Of a stretch of 64,000 bases of DNA, positions 57,021-64,000 are shown in pieces. The stretch's first letter is position 1; every line of letters begins with the position of its first letter. Below the pieces are notes generated by a model. The model worked only from the letters and a program-made list of their open reading frames with translations, had not been told where the DNA came from and did no database searches. The stretch spans positions 1 to 64,000 of the forward strand of contig CALXLX010000001.1 in assembly GCA_944389315.1 (NCBI GenBank), in the 5' to 3' direction. Both the position numbers and the translations under genes were made by a program. This stretch comes from an uncultured Opitutales bacterium. GTDB taxonomy: Bacteria; Verrucomicrobiota; Verrucomicrobiia; Opitutales; Intestinicryptomonadaceae.

Positions 57021-57425
57021 TTAACTTTGTTCTCCCCTTATGGCCCTGTTGAGGCTGTCCAAATCCGCGCGGGCGGAGTTTTCCCACACGTCGTCCCCGC
57101 ATATCAGGCGTATCCCGGCCAAAAGTTCGGGATTTTCCCCCGCTTGAACCTCCGAGACGTTGACTCCCGCCCTTTGGGCGAGAAATTTTTTGAGCGATTC
57201 AAGCTCCGCTTTGTCCAGATTTCCCGCATACTCTACCCGGCAGTTCCTGCGGCTTAGGACGGATTCCATCAGCGCCTTGTACTTCCTGAGTATATACAAG
57301 GTTTCCGTCTTCGGCGCGCGCGTTTGGATATACTCGCAAACCGCCCTGACGCGCTGTATGTCCGCCGCGCCGTCGGGCCCGAAGGATTCCTTCACAAGTA
57401 TCTGAGCCAAAGAGTTCCGGTTCAT
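57021..57425 (-). CDS. atpH: ATP synthase F1 delta subunit
   Basis: The delta subunit ties F1 to the peripheral b stalk. At 134 residues it is shorter than E. coli delta (177) and diverged. The N-terminal half is helical, and the C-terminal block [65 protein letters not shown] matches the conserved delta end. Its ATG overlaps the atpF stop by 4 bases, and position between atpF and atpA supports the call. Confidence 0.9.
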   Translation of the reverse strand: MNRNSLAQILVKESFGPDGAADIQRVRAVCEYIQTRAPKTETLYILRKYKALMESVLSRRNCRVEYAGNLDKAELESLKKFLAQRAGVNVSEVQAGENPELLAGIRLICGDDVWENSARADLDSLNRAIRGEQS

Positions 57426-57952
57426 TTTTCGGACAATTTCTTCGCGGAAATCTCCGCAAGAGCGCTTCTTGTCTTTTCGTCAAGAACCTCTCCAATGACC
57501 TTCTTCGTCGCGGCGGTGACCAAATCGGCAATTTCGCCCCTGAAGCTCTCCCGCATTTTTTCGCGCTCGCGCTCTATGCGGCCGTCGGCCTCCTTTATCG
57601 CGCGGGCGGTGTCCTCGGCGGCCTGTTCACGGGCTTTCTCGAGCAGGAGTTTCGCGTCGTCCTTGGCCTTGGATATTATCTTCGCTCCTTCGGCCGCGGC
57701 CTCGGCAATCTTCCTGGAGGCGTTCTCCTCCGCGTTTTTAAGGCTCTCCGCCGCGGCGGCGGCATCGTCGAGACCCTTTTGAATCTCCGCCCTGCGCTGG
57801 CCGGAAACCTTCATCACCGGCTTTATCGCAAAATAGTACAAAGCCGCGGCCATGAGGGCAAAGCTCAGCACCTGTCCGAAGAAGAAATTCCACTCCACGC
57901 CGAATACGGTCAGGAACTCGAGCGGATTTGAATCTGCCGCTAAAATGTGCAT
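57422..57952 (-). CDS. atpF: ATP synthase Fo b subunit
   Basis: The b subunit is the peripheral stator. Of 176 residues, about 20-42 form the single membrane helix (FFFGQVLSFALMAAALYYFA). The rest is a long, Ala/Lys/Glu-rich coiled coil for dimerisation, ending in a short delta-binding helix. It lies 27 bases after atpE and overlaps atpH (ATGA). Confidence 0.95.
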   Translation of the reverse strand: MHILAADSNPLEFLTVFGVEWNFFFGQVLSFALMAAALYYFAIKPVMKVSGQRRAEIQKGLDDAAAAAESLKNAEENASRKIAEAAAEGAKIISKAKDDAKLLLEKAREQAAEDTARAIKEADGRIEREREKMRESFRGEIADLVTAATKKVIGEVLDEKTRSALAEISAKKLSEK

Positions 57953-57979
57953 AACTTATTCTTTGGGAGCAAAACCCCG

Positions 57980-58213
57980 TTATTTTGTAAGGAATATTGC
58001 GTAGAATGCGATAGCCTCGGCCAGCGCCATACCCAATATGCCCTGCGTCAGAATCTTGGAGCTTGCCCCAGGATTCCTGCCCACGGCGTCAACCGCTTTT
58101 GCTCCAACCATTCCCACGCCCAGCGCCGCGCCGAGGCAGCCGAAGGCTATGTGTATGTTGCCCGTCAAACCCGAGCTGATTGCCGTTTGTGCTTCTGCGA
58201 TTATGTCTATCAT
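57980..58213 (-). CDS. atpE: ATP synthase Fo c subunit
   Basis: The c-ring protomer. The 77 residues form a hairpin of two membrane helices joined by the polar loop GRNPGASS. The ion-binding carboxylate is Glu66 in GMALAEAIAFYAIF. The residue after Glu is Ala rather than Ser/Thr, and no Gln is present at the matching site of helix 1, so the ring is predicted to carry protons rather than sodium. Confidence 0.96.
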   Translation of the reverse strand: MIDIIAEAQTAISSGLTGNIHIAFGCLGAALGVGMVGAKAVDAVGRNPGASSKILTQGILGMALAEAIAFYAIFLTK

Positions 58214-58257
58214 GTTGTTCTCTCTTTTTGAGTTAGTTTTGAAAGAAAAATTCTCTC

Positions 58258-59220
58258 CTACTGCGGTTTTGCCTCATGGTGGGCGTCTTCATGGGAGGTT
58301 AAAAGCCCTATGTAAACGGCCGTGAGCAGAGTGAATATGAAGGCCTGCACGAGGCCGACTAAAAGCTCCAGGAAACAGAAGGGAAGCGGCAGAATGTACG
58401 CGAACATGCCGTACATGCTCTCAAGCAGCATCTCCCCCCCGAATACGTTGCCGAAAAGTCGGCAGGAGAGCGACACCGGGCGTATTGCCGCAGATATTAT
58501 CTCCACAAAGCCGACCGCGAAGAATATCGGGAAGAGCAGATAGTATATCAGTACGGGCGTATCCGATTTGTCCGCCTTGTTTCCGAACCAGTCGTCGTAG
58601 AGGGTTTTTGGCCCCGCATATCTGAACACGAAGTAGAACCACGCCAGGAAGGAGACCATCGCCAGCGCAAACGGGGTGTTGTAGTCCGAATTTGCCGGCC
58701 TGATGAACGGGACAAATTTTTCCGCCTTGAGGGTCTTATCCCCTTGAACTTCCTCCTTGGGCAATTCGCTTACTGTAAAGCCCTGTTCCTTATACTCCTG
58801 AGCCTGCGCCGGGGCGATAGTTGCTATTTGTTCCCTTCCCACAGACCCTACTCCCGGCAGCAGACCGCTCCAGTTCATCATCAGAACGAAGAAAAACAGG
58901 CCGAACAGCAGTCCCATGGCGTTTTTATACACTTTTTTGCCTGTTATAGGTTCCAATATGCCTCCGAGCGCGTCTATTATGGACTCCAATACGAGTTGTC
59001 CTGTTGACGGAACTTTCTTTGGCCCGCCGCGCAGCAGCACGAATCTTACAAACAGTATTCCCAGAATTACGAATACCCATGTGGTAAGCATTGAGTTTGT
59101 TACCGGCAGCGAGCAGAATTCAAAAAGCACATCGGGCTTGACGCTTTCGGCGGAGGCCCCCGACGGCAATATTATCGCCGCCGCGAAAAAAGACAGTATT
59201 TTGTTGGTCTTTACGGGCAT
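58258..59220 (-). CDS. atpB: ATP synthase Fo a subunit
   Basis: The a subunit forms the proton half-channels. I use the ATG at 59220 (MPVKTNKILSFFAAAIILPS), giving 320 residues; a GTG six codons earlier is possible. Its start resembles a cleavable signal peptide, as seen in some bacteria. The essential Arg is in IRPVSLSCRLFGNVFGG, and the last helices LLVGLVQAFIFTLLTAVYIG match the family. A ~60-residue segment (about 140-200: EQIATIAPAQAQEYKEQG..., EEVQGDKTLKAEKF) between membrane helices is longer than in E. coli. It is the first gene of the operon; no atpI was found upstream. Confidence 0.95.
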   Translation of the reverse strand: MPVKTNKILSFFAAAIILPSGASAESVKPDVLFEFCSLPVTNSMLTTWVFVILGILFVRFVLLRGGPKKVPSTGQLVLESIIDALGGILEPITGKKVYKNAMGLLFGLFFFVLMMNWSGLLPGVGSVGREQIATIAPAQAQEYKEQGFTVSELPKEEVQGDKTLKAEKFVPFIRPANSDYNTPFALAMVSFLAWFYFVFRYAGPKTLYDDWFGNKADKSDTPVLIYYLLFPIFFAVGFVEIISAAIRPVSLSCRLFGNVFGGEMLLESMYGMFAYILPLPFCFLELLVGLVQAFIFTLLTAVYIGLLTSHEDAHHEAKPQ

Positions 59221-59628
59221 TTTTTTTAATTCCCCCACCTCCCGTGAGGAGGGATAAAATATTTATCAAAGTAAGGTTTTCGGACGGGAAAGAGAATATG
59301 TCAATACATTTTCTCTCGGAAAAAATCTCTGTTAACAAAGTATTTTCATGTCCGGATATTATTTTTTTACCCATGGCCGAGGCTTATTCTTTTAAACGGC
59401 TTTTGCAGTATAATTTGGCGCGGTATTGGTTATTTTTGTGAAATAAACAGTTCCGTTTGCCGTTTAGTTTTATTTTTCTGCCTCGGAGCTCCTAAGCAAA
59501 CGCCCTATATTTTTCTCCCGCTCATAGCCGGGGCACACGCATTTTTTGCTTCGATGATGCGGAGGAATTTTTTTTTGCGGGCCAGAAGGCTTGTTTACTC
59601 CCGCATTTTCTGATAGGAGTTTTTTCCC
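59221..59628. other. Divergent intergenic region, ATP synthase / FAD oxidoreductase
   Basis: This must hold the atp promoter. A TTGACA occurs on the minus strand at 59302-59297 but without a good -10 at normal spacing; TATACT-like boxes occur near 59410. For the plus-strand gene, an AGGAG ribosome-binding site at 59615-59619 is clear. No gene seen here. Confidence 0.45.
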
Positions 59629-61314
59629 ATGAAGAAGCGGGATATCTTTTTTGGGGGGAAGCGTGTCTTTTTCTTTTTGATTTTATTCTTATCTTCGGCG
59701 GTAACGGCCCTTGCGGGGCAAGCGTCCTTCGACGTCGCCGTCTACGGAGCAACTCCTTCTGGAATTGCCGCCGCCGTGGGCGCCGCTCGGGCGGGGGCGA
59801 AAGTTGTTTTGATCAACCCCGATTCTGAAGTTGGCGGCATGATAGCCGGCGGATTATCCCGCGCCGACGCCAACAACCCCGCCTACGTCAAGGGTTTTGC
59901 CCGGGAATTCTTCTCCCGGGCCGCCGCGCTTTCCCCTTCGCAGACGCGCGTCAAGGGAAGGCCCTTCGATACGGAGCCAAAATTTGCGAAGGCGGTTTTT
60001 TTGGAATACATAAAGGAAAACGGCATAGAGCTTATTGGCAGGGCGCGCGTTGTAAGCGCAAAAAAGGACGGGACAAAGATAGCCTCTATAATTCTCGACG
60101 ATGCTGGAAAGCGCGAGGTCTTTGCGAAGTGTTTTATAGACGCCTCCTACGAGGGAGATTTGATGGCGCGCGCGGGGGTGTCGTATTCTGTCGGGCGCGA
60201 AGGCAGGGAGGTTTACGGGGAATCTCTTGCGGGGGTCAGGGAGAATCCGCCGCGCGCATACGTGGCGGAGGATTTCGTCGAGCCTTGCCCCTGTGTTGGC
60301 GGAACATTCAAGGCGCACTACCTTCACGACACTCGTTTCGGGGCGGAGCTTTCCCCTTTTGATGATGGCGGAAAGCTTTTGAAGGGCATAGTTCCCCCTC
60401 TTTCGGAGCCCTACGGTTCGGGAGACGCCCTCGTGCAGGCGTACAATTTCAGGATAACCGCAACGCGCCGCGCCGACCTGAAGGTTCCGTGGCCAAAGCC
60501 CGACGATTACGACCCGTCCAGATATACCCTCTTGTTGAGGTACATACTTGCGCATCCGGGCATGGCATTTGAGAAGCTTGTGCACCCCGGCATACTGCCT
60601 TCAGGAAAATTCGACCTCAATTCCAACGGGCCGTTTTCTACCGACTATGTCGGAGGCAACCGCGCCTATCCCGAGGCAGATTACACCCTGCGCGAGGCCA
60701 TCAAGCGTGACCATGAGAACTACACAAAAGGCTTCTTCTGGTTTCTTGCAAACGATCCCTCCGTCCCCGAGAAAATCAGGCGCGGGGCTGCGGAATGGGG
60801 GCTTTGTTCAGACGAGTTTGTCGGCAACGGCAATTTTCCCACCGCGCTTTATGTCAGGGAGGCTCGCAGAATGAAAGGGGCCTTTGTCATGACACAGGAG
60901 CATGTCCAGAGCGGGTTTGAGTCTTCCCGCGCGGTGGCAAAGGGTTCTTTTGCGATAGACTGCCACCCCGTCAGGCGTTTTGCCTGCGCATTGCCAGAGG
61001 GCGGGTTTTGCGTCCGGGAGGAGGGGCATATACTAGCCCCGTCCAAGCCATACGACATTCCCTTCGAGGCTATATTGCCGCGGCGCGGAGAATGTTCAAA
61101 TCTGCTTGTGAGCGTATGTTTTTCCGCAAGCCATGTGGCGTATTGCTCCATGCGCATGGAGCCGGTCTATATGGCTTTGGGGGAGGCCGCCGGCGCGGCT
61201 GCTGCGCTTTATTCGTCCGGGGGGTACAAATGCATGGGAGACGTAAACCTTACGGAGGTCCTGTCCCTCGTCGGACGGGAATTTCAACGTATACCCCTAG
61301 ATCAGCAGCAATAA
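59629..61314 (+). CDS. Secreted FAD-dependent oxidoreductase (FAD_oxidored / xanthan-lyase-like)
   Basis: A signal peptide (KRVFFFLILFLSSAVTALAG) is followed by a Rossmann FAD-binding start, DVAVYGATPSGIAAAVGAARAG (about 35-56), and EVGGMIAGGLSRAD. The middle FIDASYEGDLMARAGVSYSVGRE and the end VSVCFSASHVAYCSMRMEPVYMALGEAAGAAAAL are typical of the PF12831 family. That family is abundant and often misnamed 'xanthan lyase' in Verrucomicrobia and Planctomycetes. Substrate unknown, probably a sugar-derived compound in the periplasm. The AGGAG site at 59615 fixes the start. The 3' end overlaps a convergent small gene by 18 bases. Confidence 0.85.
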   Translation: MKKRDIFFGGKRVFFFLILFLSSAVTALAGQASFDVAVYGATPSGIAAAVGAARAGAKVVLINPDSEVGGMIAGGLSRADANNPAYVKGFAREFFSRAAALSPSQTRVKGRPFDTEPKFAKAVFLEYIKENGIELIGRARVVSAKKDGTKIASIILDDAGKREVFAKCFIDASYEGDLMARAGVSYSVGREGREVYGESLAGVRENPPRAYVAEDFVEPCPCVGGTFKAHYLHDTRFGAELSPFDDGGKLLKGIVPPLSEPYGSGDALVQAYNFRITATRRADLKVPWPKPDDYDPSRYTLLLRYILAHPGMAFEKLVHPGILPSGKFDLNSNGPFSTDYVGGNRAYPEADYTLREAIKRDHENYTKGFFWFLANDPSVPEKIRRGAAEWGLCSDEFVGNGNFPTALYVREARRMKGAFVMTQEHVQSGFESSRAVAKGSFAIDCHPVRRFACALPEGGFCVREEGHILAPSKPYDIPFEAILPRRGECSNLLVSVCFSASHVAYCSMRMEPVYMALGEAAGAAAALYSSGGYKCMGDVNLTEVLSLVGREFQRIPLDQQQ

Positions 61315-61551
61315 CGACGGTAGAGCCCCCAGAACGCCTATGCAGGAGACGACAGCAACGCATGCATACAATATCTTCTTGTTCCTGTACCAGCGTTCGA
61401 AGGCAGCCGGATCCTGGCGCTTATCCGTATGCAGCTCGCAAAAATGGGTCAGGGCGTCTCCTGAAAAAAGCAGGTAGACAAGCTTGTTTATGCTTATTGC
61501 CGCCGCAACAAGGCAGACCAGAAATATTACTGCGGGAATAGTCGCGCTCAT
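61297..61551 (-). CDS. Small two-helix membrane protein
   Basis: Starting at the ATG at 61551, the 84 residues (MSATIPAVIFLVCLVAAAIS...) contain two membrane helices, about 3-30 and 60-83. They flank a polar loop with LHTDKRQDPAAFERWYRNKK. No family recognised. It lies 164 bases downstream of mnmG on the same strand, and its 3' end overlaps the convergent FAD oxidoreductase gene. Confidence 0.65.
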   Translation of the reverse strand: MSATIPAVIFLVCLVAAAISINKLVYLLFSGDALTHFCELHTDKRQDPAAFERWYRNKKILYACVAVVSCIGVLGALPSLLLLI

Positions 61552-61715
61552 GGTATTTTTATTTTTGCAAGGTGCGCAAAGGGAAAATCCGCATTTCCGC
61601 CCCCCCCTTAAAAACATATCTTTTATTAGGATAAAAAATATGTTTTTTTAATGAAACACGTTTTCCCGAAAAATCAATCATTTTCGCAAGAAAACAAAAA
61701 GCGATTAGAACGTTG

Positions 61716-63722
61716 TTATTGATCTGAGCTTTCCTTTGCGGGCGCTTGTGCCCGTCTTCCGAAGGCTTTGACCGCGACGGCTAAAACATTTATGTCGGCC
61801 GGAGACACTCCCGAAATTCTCGACGCCTGCCCTATCGTATTTGGGCGCATTTCCCCGAGCTTTTGCGCCGCCTCAAGCCTTAGGCCGGACACTTTTTTAA
61901 AGTCCATCTCCGCGGGTATTTTGACGCCTTCCAGCGAACCCATCTTCTCTATCTGTCGAAGCTCCCTTGCAAGGTATCCGCCGAAGATTACCCTGTACAA
62001 GACTTCGTCCCGTATGGACTTGGAGAGCGGCAGAAACGCTTTCGGCAAGAGAGGGTCTATGTTCGGAGTATCCTGCCTGCGCAGTTTCGCCGCCAGCCCT
62101 ATGTCCGACTCTATCCTTCTTGTCCATTTTTCAACCGAGCGTAGCTTGTCCGCCATTTTCTCCAGCCTCTCCGCGTCCACAAGGGCGTACTCCTTCGCGT
62201 GGGCGTACATTCTAAGCTCCGCGCTGTTGTGGTTTAGCAGCAGCCTAAATTCCGCCCGGCTCGTGAACATCCTGTAGGGTTCCTGCGTGCCTTTGGTCGC
62301 CAGGTCGTCGATTAGCGTGCCTATGTAGCTCTCGTGCCTGCCGAGAATAAGGGGCTTTAGCCCTAACACTTTCGCCGCGGCGTTTACCCCCGCAATAAGC
62401 CCCTGCCCCGCGGCTTCCTCATAGCCGCTTGTACCGTTTATCTGCCCCGCGCAGAATAGCCCCTCCACAATTTTCGACTCGAGGGAGTTCGATATCTGCG
62501 TTGGCGGGGCAAAATCGTATTCCACCGCATAGGCCGGGCGCATCATCTGCGCGTTCTCAAGCCCCGTGACGCTCTTTATTATTTCCAGCTGGACATCGAC
62601 GGGCATTGATGTGGAAAGGCCGTTGATATACCACTCGTCGGAGAATCTGCCCTCGGGCTCAAGATAGAGCCTGTGCGTGGGCTTGTCGGCAAACCGCACG
62701 ATTTTGTCCTCTATGCTCGGGCAGTAGCGCGGGCCTATGCCGTGTATCATGCCGCCGTACATGGCGCTCTTCTCGAGGTTTGCCCGTATTATTTGCGCGG
62801 TCTTCTCCGTCGTGTGCGTCTCGTAGCAGAGAACCTGGTTTTTGCCGAATCCTTCAAAGCCTCCAAAAGAAGCCTCATGCCAAAGGGCCGCGTAGTTTTC
62901 CGAGTATCTCTTGCGAAATTCGGCGTCCCCGTCGGAAACGGGGCGCCCGCCCTCTTGTCGAAGCCTCTCGGTCTTGTCTTCTCCGCTTTCGCCATTTGCA
63001 ACGCTTTTCGGTGTGCGGGTGTCGTAAAAGGCGAAAAGTTCCGGGAATTCGTCTCCTCCCTGCGGAGCGCAGCGGGAGAAGTCTATGCTTTTGCCCAGTA
63101 TTCTTGCGGGAGTTCCCGTCTTTAATCTGTCGAGGGCTATTCCCGCCTCAATCAAAGATGCGGACAAGCTTCGCGCGCAGAAATCTCCCATGCGTCCGCC
63201 GTCCGTCTTCGCCGAGCCGACATGCATCAGCCCCTTTAGAAACGTTCCCGTCGTCAGAATCACGGTTTTCGCGTAGAGGCAAACCCCCATATTTGTTTCC
63301 ACGCCTGCAGCTGCGCCGTTTTGGACGATTAGCCTTGTGGCGATGGCCTGAAATACGGACAGATTTTTTGCCCTTTCGAGGACCTCCTTCATCCTGAACT
63401 GGTAGGCCTTCTTGTCGCACTGCGCCCTGGGGCCCTGCACGGCCGGACCTTTGGATGAGTTTAATACTCTAAATTGTATCCCTGTGGCGTCTGCATTCAG
63501 CGCCATTTCTCCGCCGAGAGCGTCTATCTCCCTTACTATGTTTCCCTTCGCGAGCCCTCCTATGGACGGGTTGCAGCTCATCTGGGCTATGGTGTCGAGA
63601 TTCCCCGTAATAAGGAGGGTGTCCATTCCCATGCGCGCCGCGGCGAGGGCCGCTTCGCAGCCCGCGTGTCCCGCGCCGCAAACTATCACGTCGTAAGGGT
63701 TGAATTTATCCGTCCTAAGCAT
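61716..63722 (-). CDS. mnmG: tRNA uridine-34 modification enzyme MnmG (GidA)
   Basis: With MnmE, MnmG installs the (carboxymethyl)aminomethyl group on U34 of several tRNAs, using FAD. The FAD loop CGAGHAGCEAALAAAR (15-30), SCNPSIGGLAKGNIVREIDALGG, and the C-terminal TSRAEFRLLLNHNSAELR are diagnostic, as are RYCPSIEDKI and FLKGLMHVG. The 668 residues exceed E. coli MnmG (629) mainly because of a ~60-residue insertion (about 237-295, Gly/Glu/Arg-rich) before NQVLCYETHT. MnmE and RsmG genes are not in the window. Confidence 0.96.
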   Translation of the reverse strand: MLRTDKFNPYDVIVCGAGHAGCEAALAAARMGMDTLLITGNLDTIAQMSCNPSIGGLAKGNIVREIDALGGEMALNADATGIQFRVLNSSKGPAVQGPRAQCDKKAYQFRMKEVLERAKNLSVFQAIATRLIVQNGAAAGVETNMGVCLYAKTVILTTGTFLKGLMHVGSAKTDGGRMGDFCARSLSASLIEAGIALDRLKTGTPARILGKSIDFSRCAPQGGDEFPELFAFYDTRTPKSVANGESGEDKTERLRQEGGRPVSDGDAEFRKRYSENYAALWHEASFGGFEGFGKNQVLCYETHTTEKTAQIIRANLEKSAMYGGMIHGIGPRYCPSIEDKIVRFADKPTHRLYLEPEGRFSDEWYINGLSTSMPVDVQLEIIKSVTGLENAQMMRPAYAVEYDFAPPTQISNSLESKIVEGLFCAGQINGTSGYEEAAGQGLIAGVNAAAKVLGLKPLILGRHESYIGTLIDDLATKGTQEPYRMFTSRAEFRLLLNHNSAELRMYAHAKEYALVDAERLEKMADKLRSVEKWTRRIESDIGLAAKLRRQDTPNIDPLLPKAFLPLSKSIRDEVLYRVIFGGYLARELRQIEKMGSLEGVKIPAEMDFKKVSGLRLEAAQKLGEMRPNTIGQASRISGVSPADINVLAVAVKAFGRRAQAPAKESSDQ

Positions 63723-63745
63723 AGCGCTTTGTAAAAAATAACAGT

Positions 63746-63776
63746 ATTATGAAATTTCCGCGCTGGATTTTTTCAA
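63746..63776 (-). promoter_or_regulatory. Weak promoter candidate for mnmG
   Basis: TTGAAA (63776-63771) and CATAAT (63751-63746) are 19 bases apart, two more than ideal, and end 23 bases before the mnmG ATG. The remaining sequence to the window edge shows no gene. Confidence 0.3.
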
Positions 63777-64000
63777 GCATATACGAATCTTCCATATTTT
63801 AATCCTTGCGCCTCCCCTCCTTCCCCTTGTGTCTCTATTTCTTGTTCTTTATGGCTCGTCTTAATCCCACGAGCCTCGGCAATTTTTATGATTTCCCCGG
63901 CATAATTTGTCTCTCTATTTCCCCTCCCCTTCCTCATCCCGGGGGCCTGCGGCGGGGGCGGACGTCTCTCTCCCGCCCCATCCGCTCTTGTCCGCGGAAT

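Overview
The window looks like a chromosomal segment of a Gram-negative, PVC-type bacterium, most likely a Verrucomicrobiota member (Opitutae-like). This rests on three things: a 1.4-kb-per-end-tagged PEP-CTERM surface protein, a GreA protein carrying a very long N-terminal extension as in Chlamydiae, and secreted verrucomicrobial-style proteins (a clan-A glycoside hydrolase and a xanthan-lyase-like FAD oxidoreductase). No rRNA, tRNA, insertion sequence, prophage or CRISPR array was recognised. Coding DNA is moderately GC-rich, while several intergenic stretches are strikingly AT-rich.

Layout. 0.36-7.6 kb (minus): nusA-infB-rbfA-nrnA-truB-ribF, with a small hairpin/T-run leader ahead of nusA. 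8.1-11.4 kb: a small PH-like protein (+), a secreted hypothetical, and rsmB with a membrane protein (minus). 11.5-13.5 kb (+): giant GreA-like factor ending in a perfect terminator. 13.8-18.9 kb (minus): recA then dnaE. 19.2-24.5 kb (minus): nuoA, a three-domain EIIA/PK_C-like/diadenylate-cyclase protein, mpl and sppA. 25.2-26.7 kb (+): secreted glycoside hydrolase. 27.1-32.6 kb (minus): mutS, a uvrC fused to a glutamyl-Q-tRNA synthetase-like domain, and a small basic protein. 32.8-34.8 kb (+): transketolase. 35.1-35.6 kb (+): an ArsR-type repressor fused to a ferredoxin domain.

36.1-49.2 kb (minus) reads as one long iron-uptake transcription unit: OprB-like porin, imelysin, tri-haem lipoprotein, RidA/chorismatase-like enzyme, two FecCD permeases, ATPase, siderophore-binding protein and finally the PEP-CTERM protein. 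Three copies of a 16-bp palindrome (GTTAG-N6-CTAAC) lie upstream of it. 50.5-59.2 kb (minus): the complete F-type ATP synthase operon (atpBEFHAGDC), followed closely by glnS and a thioredoxin. 59.6-63.7 kb: secreted FAD oxidoreductase (+), a small membrane protein and mnmG (minus).

The most unusual items are the UvrC-GluQRS fusion, the EIIA-DAC fusion, the ArsR-ferredoxin regulator whose promoter, palindrome and ATG are superimposed (probable leaderless mRNA), the iron operon with its new palindrome and a chorismate-enzyme candidate, and a PEP-CTERM gene whose signal-peptide frame has ATC where an ATG is expected.
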